Position numbers and translations under genes: made by a program. The notes beneath the pieces were generated by a model, which was given only the letters and a program-made list of their open reading frames with translations, searched no databases and was not told the origin of the DNA. Source: Bacillota bacterium (GTDB lineage Bacteria; Bacillota; Clostridia; Peptostreptococcales; Anaerovoracaceae). From it: a DNA stretch of 26,932 nt. Within the stretch, counting starts at the first letter, position 1; every line of letters begins with the position of its first letter. Positions 21,345-26,932 of this stretch are shown piece after piece. The stretch lies in contig JAFZRK010000053.1 of NCBI GenBank assembly GCA_017619905.1, positions 1 through 26,932 of the forward strand, given 5' to 3'.

Positions 21345-21860
21345 TTATTTCTCCACCAGCGCTATGTACTGGATGGACGTTACCACGCCGCCGTCGAAGA
21401 TGATAAGCAGCTTGCAGTTGTCGGTCTTAAAGGTGGCGCTCGTTGCGTCCTTCTCGAAGTCGCCGTAGGCCTTCTTTACGTCCTCGGCCTTGGAACCGAT
21501 CGCGATGCCCTCCGGGGTCTCCACGGTGTCGTCGCGCAGGACCACGCCGCTGATCAGGTCCTTGCCGTTCTGGCTGTAGGTCATAAGATCAAATCCGTTG
21601 TAGGAGTAGATCTTGTCCATGCCGTCGAACGCGCAGCTGGGGGCCTCGTAACTGCTCTTGTAAGCACCCAGGGCCTTAAGCACTGCCTCGGCGTCGGCCT
21701 TCATCTCGATGACGGTGCTGCCGCTTTTGAACACGTAGTCCTTGCTGTTGGCGCCGCTGTTGGGGTTGATGCTGGTATCGTTGCTTCCTTTTTCGCAGGC
21801 GCAGAGCGCGATCGCGAGCACCAGTATAAGGGCAACTGCCGCTAAAACTCTTTTTCTCAT
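21345..21860 (-). CDS. Small lipoprotein, downstream member of the Dlt-like cluster
   Basis: The 171-residue product has a lipoprotein signal with lipobox LCAC (lipidated Cys at residue 22). The mature part is a compact domain with the motifs EAPSCAFDGMDKIYSYNGFDLMTY and VLRDDTVETPEGIAIGSKAEDVKKAYG. From memory this resembles lipoproteins found beside MBOAT/SGNH genes in gut Clostridia. No biochemical role is known to me. It lies 96 bases after the SGNH gene, with a strong AAAGGAGG, and is probably in the same transcript. A role at the outer membrane face in the acyl-transfer process is inference from position. Confidence 0.78.
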   Translation of the reverse strand: MRKRVLAAVALILVLAIALCACEKGSNDTSINPNSGANSKDYVFKSGSTVIEMKADAEAVLKALGAYKSSYEAPSCAFDGMDKIYSYNGFDLMTYSQNGKDLISGVVLRDDTVETPEGIAIGSKAEDVKKAYGDFEKDATSATFKTDNCKLLIIFDGGVVTSIQYIALVEK

Positions 21861-21956
21861 CCTTATTCCTCCTTTGACCGGCCGTCCGTCGGCCGTATGT
21901 TTTTATCGGTCCGCGCGCCGGTCTATCGGCTGCCGCAGGACTTCGCATTAACATAA

Positions 21957-23012
21957 TTACTTGTAGCGCGTGACTGCGCCTTCTTCGCGAAGCTGCTTGT
22001 ATTGAGCTTCCTTCATGTATTCGTAGAAGGCCTCTCGCTCGGCCCACTCGGCGGCCAGCGCCGCGTCGGACCGTCTGTCCTCCACGCCGCACTTCTCCGA
22101 CAGGTACTTGCCGAACCACGCGGACATCTTCTCCGCGCCGGAAAGGTTAAGGTGCAGGCCTGCGTCGTAGGTATCCGTATTGTAATCCATTTCGAGCTCG
22201 TCCGCAAGTTCTAAGAAGTTAATATATTCCAAGCCGTATTTTCCGGCGTAGTCCTCGATCTGCTTTTCCCACTGGTCGTACCAGGCGGGGTAGAGCGACG
22301 GCGCCTTTATAAGTATCAGCCGGATGCCGTTCTTATCGCAGGTCTCACGTATCTTGTCCAGGTACTCCCAGCACTTGGGGCCTATCGTATAATCCGGAAG
22401 CGGCACGGGATCCGGCACCTGACCGGCGGGCTTGGCGTCCACGCGCATCAGGTAGCCGTTGTGCGACAGCTTCTCGGTCTTGAACAGGTAATTGAAATCC
22501 TCGGAAGTAAGCTCGCTCCAGCGGGAGTGGAAGCGCAGCAGCGGCAGGATGTAGCTCGCCACGGTCTCCTCGTCCGTCATGGAGGCCTTTACGGCGTCCA
22601 GCTTGGTCGTAGACCACTTCATGCCGTCCAGGGTAAGGCGGTTGTAGGCCTCGTTCTGCGGCTCGGCGTATTTCATTGCCAGCACGTTGAAGACCACCAC
22701 CTTGGGCGTCTCGTAGCGCAGCGTGTCCTCCAGCATGTAGTAGGACTGCCAGGTGAGCTGCTGCGGAGTTCCGCGGATGTAGCTGGTTATTCCGTAGTCG
22801 CGCCACAGCTTTACCGGCGAGAAGTTGGTGTAGACCTCGCAGTCTCCGATGAACAGCACGTCGTTGTTGCCGGCGTTGGCGTAGTACTCGGAGGAGAGTA
22901 TGCCTTCCTCGTTGGTGGTGGCGTACTTGGGCACCAGCAGTTTCTGCAGCAGGAACAGCGTGGCGGCAAGGAGGACGACGCATATTACGATCTTTACGAT
23001 TCTTTTCTTCAT
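21957..23012 (-). CDS. SGNH-hydrolase-like extracytoplasmic protein (DltD/AlgX-like position) with GDC motif
   Basis: The 351-residue product has one N-terminal membrane helix (about 5-25) and an outside domain of the SGNH type. Block I reads VLFIGDCEVY, where the usual catalytic serine of GDS is Cys58. The C-terminal block has D283 and H288 (DAGLHLN), so the Asp-His part of the triad is present. Proteins in this position (DltD, AlgJ/AlgX) act with an MBOAT on extracytoplasmic acyl transfer. Whether Cys58 is a nucleophile, an acyl-accepting thiol, or a marker of a non-catalytic subfamily is unknown. The start has AAAGGAGGA and lies 13 bases after the MBOAT stop. Confidence 0.82.
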   Translation of the reverse strand: MKKRIVKIVICVVLLAATLFLLQKLLVPKYATTNEEGILSSEYYANAGNNDVLFIGDCEVYTNFSPVKLWRDYGITSYIRGTPQQLTWQSYYMLEDTLRYETPKVVVFNVLAMKYAEPQNEAYNRLTLDGMKWSTTKLDAVKASMTDEETVASYILPLLRFHSRWSELTSEDFNYLFKTEKLSHNGYLMRVDAKPAGQVPDPVPLPDYTIGPKCWEYLDKIRETCDKNGIRLILIKAPSLYPAWYDQWEKQIEDYAGKYGLEYINFLELADELEMDYNTDTYDAGLHLNLSGAEKMSAWFGKYLSEKCGVEDRRSDAALAAEWAEREAFYEYMKEAQYKQLREEGAVTRYK

Positions 23013-23025
23013 GTCTCCTCCTTTC

Positions 23026-24600
23026 CTAGAACTGGTTGTATATGAACTGCGTGGCGTCGTAGCCGATTCCGTAGGCCCCGAACACCAGAATTACGATTAT
23101 AAGGATCCAGACTATCAGATACCTCGGAACCAGCGGCTTTTCGGCCAGCTGCTCTGCCACAGGCTTCTTGCCCTGCAGTATTCCGACGATCAGGAAAATG
23201 ACCAGCGCTATTGCAACTATAATATAGTCGCGCACTTCCAGCCCGAATTTAAGCATGCCGCCGGAGAACATCTCGCTCCAGCCCTTGCTGCTGAAAATGG
23301 TGGGCACCATGCGGAAGGTAAGCGGCACGTTGCGGTATACGTCAAGCACTCTCAGGAACGCCATCAGCCAGAAGGTGCGGAACATCTGGAAGATATCCCA
23401 GCCCCTGGTATTGGAGAACGCGCACTTTTCGTGGAACTTTGCGTAGAGCGGCTCCAGCTCCTGCGAGATGATTATTACAAGGCAGTTGAGCAGTCCCCAG
23501 ACCACGAAGTTCCAGGACGCGCCGTGCCATATGCCCGTGGCCAGCCACACAAGTATCGTGGACAGGTAGACCGGCACGCGTTTGCCCAGCTGAGTACCCA
23601 GCTTGGCCCTGGACCACTTGGACACCTTAAGCATCCACTTGCTTACGGACACCGGGTAGAATATGTAGTCCTTGAACCACGTTCCCATGGTTATGTGCCA
23701 GCGTCTCCAGAATTCGGTTATGTTCTTCGAGAAGAACGGCCTTTCGAAGTTCTCCGCAAGATCCACGCCGAACATCTTCGCGACGCCAATGGTTATGTCT
23801 ATGCCTCCGGTAAAGTCCGCGTAGAGCTGTATGGTATAGAAGAATACCAGCGCCAGAACGTAGCCGCCGGCGTATTTGTCCGGGTTCTGGGCTATGCCCG
23901 TCACCACCGGGACCAGTCTGTCGGCCACTACCATCTTCTTGAAGAAGCCCCAGACGGCCCTCCAGGCGCCCTGGGTTATCTTCTGCGCGTCGAACGCGTG
24001 CTCCGAATAGAGCGTCTGCGAAAGCTGGTCGAAGCGGCTTATGGGGCCCTGAACCAGCTGCGGGAAGAACGTAACGAACAGCGCGAACCTGGCGGGGTTG
24101 AGCTCCGCCTGATACTTGCCTCTGCTGACGTCGATTATGTAGCCCATGCTCTGGAAGGTGTAGAACGAGATTCCCATGGGCAGGGCGAAGCGCAGGAACG
24201 CAATGTCGGTCCCGAACAGGGAATTGATGGTCCCTATGGCGAAATCCGTGTATTTGCAGACCGCGAGGATGCCCAGGTTAAGGATGAGGCAGCACACCAT
24301 TATGCTGCGGCCCTTCTTCTTGGCGGCTTCCTTGCAGCTCTTCTTTTCTTCTTTGGTAATGTCCGGGGTGTCCTTAAGGAACGCGTCGCGCGCGGCGTAG
24401 GCATCGTGGATCAGCTTGCCCGCAAACCACGTGGACAGCGCCGTCACCGCTATGTAGATAAGGTATTTGGGGCTGGCGAAGGCATAGAAAACTAAGCTCC
24501 CCGCCAGAAGCAGCGCCCACTGGAAGCGGCGCGGCAGCGCGTAGTAAAGGATGAACAGTATAAGCAGGAATAATAAGAATCCGAGCGATACGAAAGACAT
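23026..24600 (-). CDS. MBOAT-family O-acyltransferase (AlgI/DltB-like)
   Basis: The 524-residue polytopic membrane protein has the AlgI/DltB core: PMGISFYTFQSMGYIIDV, FFPQLVQGPI, DFTGGIDITIG, ENFERPFFS, FWRRWHITMGTWFKDYIFYP (H302) and the catalytic GIWHGASWNF (H359). MBOAT proteins pass acyl groups across the membrane to acceptors outside. With a DltC-like carrier gene upstream and an SGNH gene downstream, it most likely moves a carrier-bound group to a cell-surface polymer. The donor could be D-alanine or another acid; this is not readable from the sequence. The ribosome binding site is weak. Confidence 0.94.
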   Translation of the reverse strand: MSFVSLGFLLFLLILFILYYALPRRFQWALLLAGSLVFYAFASPKYLIYIAVTALSTWFAGKLIHDAYAARDAFLKDTPDITKEEKKSCKEAAKKKGRSIMVCCLILNLGILAVCKYTDFAIGTINSLFGTDIAFLRFALPMGISFYTFQSMGYIIDVSRGKYQAELNPARFALFVTFFPQLVQGPISRFDQLSQTLYSEHAFDAQKITQGAWRAVWGFFKKMVVADRLVPVVTGIAQNPDKYAGGYVLALVFFYTIQLYADFTGGIDITIGVAKMFGVDLAENFERPFFSKNITEFWRRWHITMGTWFKDYIFYPVSVSKWMLKVSKWSRAKLGTQLGKRVPVYLSTILVWLATGIWHGASWNFVVWGLLNCLVIIISQELEPLYAKFHEKCAFSNTRGWDIFQMFRTFWLMAFLRVLDVYRNVPLTFRMVPTIFSSKGWSEMFSGGMLKFGLEVRDYIIVAIALVIFLIVGILQGKKPVAEQLAEKPLVPRYLIVWILIIVILVFGAYGIGYDATQFIYNQF

Positions 24601-24662
24601 TATATCGTTATCCGTTCAGCGTTCCGGCAGCTTGGCGCCGGGCGCCGTCGGGCGTCCTTTCC

Positions 24663-24890
24663 TTATTCGTCCAGAAGCTTTTCGACCATTGCCCACAGGG
24701 CCTGGGCGGAGTTGAAGTTCTCCGGGATTATCTGATCCGCGGGCACCGCAACGTCCATCTGGCTGTTGAGCTCGGTGATTATGGATATTATATCGAACGA
24801 ATCGAGTATTTTATCGTCTATCAGCGTGGTGCAGTTCTCGAAATCCACGTCCGGCCTTATGTCTCTAAGGATATTCATGAATTCTTCCAT
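24663..24890 (-). CDS. Acyl/aminoacyl carrier protein (DltC-like)
   Basis: The 75-residue product has the carrier-protein layout, with the phosphopantetheine serine in KILDSFDIISII (S31). The DSF form is shared with DltC and differs from the DSL of fatty-acid ACPs. A VPADQIIPENF loop and a final helix fit the DltC pattern. I choose the ATG at 24890 because AAAGGAGG lies just upstream; an earlier in-frame ATG lacks support. It lies between the transglutaminase-like and MBOAT genes, which suggests it carries the substrate activated by the divergent adenylation enzyme. Confidence 0.9.
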   Translation of the reverse strand: MEEFMNILRDIRPDVDFENCTTLIDDKILDSFDIISIITELNSQMDVAVPADQIIPENFNSAQALWAMVEKLLDE

Positions 24891-24944
24891 CGTGTTTCCT
24901 CCTTTGATCTTCCGGGCTGATGTCTCTGCCCAGAGCAATACCCC

Positions 24945-26264
24945 TTAGTTATATGTTAATACGTACTTTCCGTTCTTGTACTCCACATGCACCGGCGTGG
25001 TGTCCGGCGTCTTGGGATAGTCTTCCTTTACGCGGTTGTAGTAGCCGGGACGCACCTCCGTGCTGAACCAGTCCAGTTCGGAGTCTATGCCCAGGAAGCC
25101 CACGTAGTTGCGGATGTACAGCGGCACCGCGTCCACGTGGTACCAGTTGCCGTCCAGTTTCACCATTACCCAGTAGTGGTGGTTGACGTAGGTCCCTATT
25201 ACTTCCTTTATCTCAAAGCCCATGGCCTCAGCCATCGCGCGGAACCCGCATGCGCAGGTGTAGCAGTCGCCCGGCTTGCCGTCCAGACACTTTATGGCTT
25301 CGTTTACGTAGTCGAACTGCGCGTGGCCGTTCTGGTACTCTATGTGCTCACGTATCCACAGGAACGCCGCGTAGAGCTTTTCGATGTCCGTCATCTCCGG
25401 CGTTATGATCTTGGCCAGCAGCGCGTCCACCTTCTGGTTCATCTTCTCGATGTTCTTGTAGCCGATGGGCTGCTCTTCCACCTTAAGGTTTATGGAGACC
25501 TGCGTGCTGTTGCCGCAGAAGTCCGTGGCGGTGTAGGTGACCGGGTAGATGCCCACCTTGTCCAGGTCCACCTGAGTGTTGTCGATGGTCAGCTTCGGCG
25601 ACGGGTCCATGTTGTCCGTTACGGTGACCCCCGCCTTGTACGCTATGGTCTCGCCTATGTAGACGGTGCGGTTCTTGACGCCCTCGATCACCGGGGGCTC
25701 CTTGTCGTCCACCAGCTCCAGCGTCGCCTTGACGGTGGTGCTGTTCTTGCCGGCGTCCGTGGCTGTGATCTCAACGTTCTGGACCGCGGTGGACTTGAAG
25801 TCCGGCTTCTTGCCGAAGCTGAAGGTGACCGCGGTCTTGTCCTCGCAGGAGGTAATGAAGTCCTCCGGCTTCAGCTCCTGGCCCAGTGCGCCCTTAAGAT
25901 CCTGCGCTTCCACGACCGGCGCCACGGTGTCCTTGATTATGAGCCGCGAGGACAGGGTGAACAGGCCGCCCTTTATCTTAACGATCTTGGTGGCGGGGAC
26001 GCTGGTGTCCAGGCCCGACAGATCCGTTGCAAGCGTGTATTTGTCCGGGTTGCGGCGCACGAACGCCTCGATGCCGGGCACGGGGCTTCCGGCTTCTATC
26101 TCGACCCTCTTCCTGACGTTTATGTGCAGTATGGCCGACACAAGCAGTATCAGCAGGACCAGCAGCAGCGCAAACACCACGTAGGCCCGCTTCTTGAGCC
26201 GTACCTTGCGCTTTTTGCGTGAACTGCGCGTTGGCTGTGTGCTGTAACGTTCTCTTTCTGCCAT
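24945..26264 (-). CDS. Membrane-anchored transglutaminase-like protein with Ig-like domains
   Basis: The 439-residue product has a basic cytosolic start (1-27), one membrane helix (about 28-47), and an outside region. That region has two Ig-like/DUF5011-type units (about 110-185 and 188-262, the second with PPVIEG, VTDNMD and VTYTATDFCGN). The transglutaminase core follows (about 290-440). The catalytic triad is present as C334 (GDCYTCACGF), H363 (HHYWV) and D378 (WYHVDA). Such bacterial domains can act as crosslinkers or as peptidases/amidases. Its position at the head of the Dlt-like genes, divergent from the adenylation gene, suggests a cell-surface role linked to that system. The ribosome binding site is weak (GGGAAG, spaced widely). 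Confidence 0.88.
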   Translation of the reverse strand: MAERERYSTQPTRSSRKKRKVRLKKRAYVVFALLLVLLILLVSAILHINVRKRVEIEAGSPVPGIEAFVRRNPDKYTLATDLSGLDTSVPATKIVKIKGGLFTLSSRLIIKDTVAPVVEAQDLKGALGQELKPEDFITSCEDKTAVTFSFGKKPDFKSTAVQNVEITATDAGKNSTTVKATLELVDDKEPPVIEGVKNRTVYIGETIAYKAGVTVTDNMDPSPKLTIDNTQVDLDKVGIYPVTYTATDFCGNSTQVSINLKVEEQPIGYKNIEKMNQKVDALLAKIITPEMTDIEKLYAAFLWIREHIEYQNGHAQFDYVNEAIKCLDGKPGDCYTCACGFRAMAEAMGFEIKEVIGTYVNHHYWVMVKLDGNWYHVDAVPLYIRNYVGFLGIDSELDWFSTEVRPGYYNRVKEDYPKTPDTTPVHVEYKNGKYVLTYN

Positions 26265-26316
26265 TTATATATATCTTCCCAATAAGAAATCTACTATATC
26301 TATAATATAGCAGTTT

Positions 26317-26345
26317 ATTATATCACAATGTGTAGTTTATAGCAA
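26317..26345 (-). promoter_or_regulatory. Promoter of the transglutaminase/carrier/MBOAT operon
   Basis: On the minus strand TTGCTA (26345-26340) and TATAAT (26322-26317) are 17 bp apart, and TGA before the -10 makes it extended. The following 50 bases are AT-rich with a CTATAT/ATATAG imperfect palindrome. Confidence 0.65.
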
Positions 26346-26381
26346 CGCGGCAAGGGTGACGTTTCTGTGATGTTATCGGCC

Positions 26382-26441
26382 CGGAACCGGCATCGCGGAC
26401 TTGAGAAACAGACACGGAACCGGCATCGCGGACTTGAGAAA
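26382..26441 (+). repeat. 27-bp direct repeat spanning the -35 region
   Basis: The sequence beginning CGGAACCGGCATCGCGG and ending TTGAGAAA is identical at 26382-26408 and 26415-26441 (period 33 bp). Both copies contain TTGAGA; only the second is correctly spaced from a -10. Confidence 0.85.
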
Positions 26442-26462
26442 ACGCCGCGCCGGCTATATAAT
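26434..26462 (+). promoter_or_regulatory. Promoter of the adenylation enzyme gene
   Basis: TTGAGA (26434-26439) and TATAAT (26457-26462) are 17 bp apart. A second TATAAT lies at 26463-26468. The predicted transcript starts near 26469 and has a leader of about 120 nt. Confidence 0.7.
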
Positions 26463-26482
26463 TATAATGTTATGCAGCAAAC

Positions 26483-26500
26483 TTCACGGTGTACCGTGAA
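26483..26500 (+). promoter_or_regulatory. 18-bp inverted repeat just after the predicted transcription start
   Basis: TTCACGGT-GT-ACCGTGAA has perfect 8-bp arms and a 2-bp centre. Its position near +14 to +32 suits a repressor operator for the adenylation gene. The tight spacing fits a dimeric regulator better than an RNA hairpin. Confidence 0.6.
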
Positions 26501-26514
26501 TGTCGATAAAAGTG

Positions 26515-26563
26515 CCCCGGTAAACGGGGACCGCAGGAAAACGGAGGACCCCGGAACGCGGGG
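26515..26563 (+). promoter_or_regulatory. Two similar hairpins in the leader of the adenylation gene
   Basis: CCCCG-GTAAA-CGGGG (26515-26529) and CCCCG-GAACG-CGGGG (26549-26563) have the same 5-bp stem and 5-nt loops. They precede the ribosome binding site (AGGGAG near 26577) and may affect translation or RNA stability. No known riboswitch was recognised. Confidence 0.45.
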
Positions 26564-26589
26564 GCCCTCAGCAGACAGGGAGTCAAAAC

Positions 26590-26932
26590 ATGGAAAGATC
26601 GGTGCTGGGACGCCTGGACAGGGCCGCGGAACTCTGGCCGGACAGGACGATGCTCAAGGACAGCGAAAGGTCGCTCACTTTTTCGGAGTTCAGCGGACTT
26701 AGCAAGCGCATAGGGACCGCTCTGGCGGCCCGCATAGAAGCCGGAAAGCCGGTGGCGGTGCTGTCCGGAAGGCACGTGTTCACGCCGGCCGCCTACCTTG
26801 GAATAGTGCGGGCGGGCTGCTTCTACGCGCCCATGGACGGCGACGTCCCCAAGGCGCGCCTCAACCAGGTGCTGTCGGTGATAAACGCGGACCTGATGGT
26901 GGTGGACAGGGACCATCTGGAAGTGGCAAAAG
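26590..26932 (+). CDS. N-terminal part of an AMP-forming adenylation enzyme (DltA/NRPS-type), cut by window end
   Basis: An open frame of 114 codons runs from an ATG with AGGGAG upstream to the end of the window. It matches the start of ANL-superfamily adenylation domains: AAELWPDRTMLKDSERSLTFSEF corresponds to the usual 'PD..A' plus 'LTY.EL' segment, and AAYLGIVRAGCFYAPMDGDVPKARL to 'GILKAG..YVPLD...P..R'. The catalytic core motifs lie beyond the window, so the substrate cannot be predicted. Divergent orientation from genes for a DltC-like carrier and an MBOAT makes a carrier-loading amino acid or carboxylate ligase the best guess. Confidence 0.85.
   Translation, partial: MERSVLGRLDRAAELWPDRTMLKDSERSLTFSEFSGLSKRIGTALAARIEAGKPVAVLSGRHVFTPAAYLGIVRAGCFYAPMDGDVPKARLNQVLSVINADLMVVDRDHLEVAK

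Noticed and set aside
22900..24495. A 531-codon open frame on the plus strand
   Set aside because: It is the antisense shadow of the MBOAT gene, whose motifs are complete.
26469..26589. T-box or known riboswitch leader before the adenylation gene
   Set aside because: The leader has only short hairpins and an inverted repeat. No T-box sequence, antiterminator or terminator pair, or other known riboswitch core was seen.

Overview
The window looks like chromosomal DNA from a GC-rich, Gram-positive member of the Bacillota, most likely an uncultured Clostridia-type anaerobe. This is inferred from AGGAGG-type ribosome binding sites, many ATGA or TGATG gene overlaps, lipobox lipoproteins, a Ddl/DUF1934 pair, an IspE (MEP pathway) gene, and a Dlt-like acyl-transfer locus. 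No rRNA, tRNA, CRISPR array, phage or plasmid genes were seen.

Left part (1-5,080): the end of a membrane protein (+), a short-chain dehydrogenase followed by a lipoprotein made of CxxC repeats (+), a hairpin terminator between converging genes, then an ABC exporter on the minus strand. The exporter's permease is split by an in-frame TAG.

Middle-left (5,260-10,155): a minus-strand block with ispE (apparently leaderless), ddl, a DUF1934 protein and two small membrane or secreted proteins. It diverges from thioredoxin and CCA tRNA nucleotidyltransferase genes. After cca lies a 412-bp gene-free stretch with eight alternating copies of a TTTCCCCCTGTTTT-type motif.

Middle (10,568-20,000), all minus strand: a glycerophosphodiesterase, an AT-richer lipoprotein with a long Ala/Lys/Glu coiled coil and an Ada-like Cys module, a rhomboid protease, an SLC45-type MFS transporter, a GNAT plus HAD-phosphatase pair, and a tightly overlapped operon of one sugar nucleotidyltransferase and three M42 aminopeptidases. 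A PAP2 phosphatase and a chorismate mutase follow on the plus strand.

Right part (21,345-26,932): a Dlt-like module. On the minus strand are a membrane-anchored transglutaminase-like protein, a DltC-like carrier protein, an AlgI/DltB-type MBOAT, an SGNH-type extracytoplasmic protein with GDC in place of GDS, and a small lipoprotein. A divergently transcribed adenylation enzyme begins at 26,590. The inferred flow is activation of a substrate by the adenylation enzyme, loading onto the carrier protein, passage across the membrane by the MBOAT, and use or transfer outside by the SGNH and transglutaminase proteins.

The most unusual signal is a family of six short palindromes, GCAACT-N7-AGTTGC, always with a 7-nt loop. 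Three are intergenic (at least two terminator-like) and three lie inside genes. Two of the genic copies, in ispE and the HAD phosphatase, are read in the same orientation and frame within apparent extra peptide segments, which recalls the protein-invading palindromic elements of Rickettsia. Direct duplications at the 3' ends of genes, with periods of 37-38 bp, are a second unusual theme.
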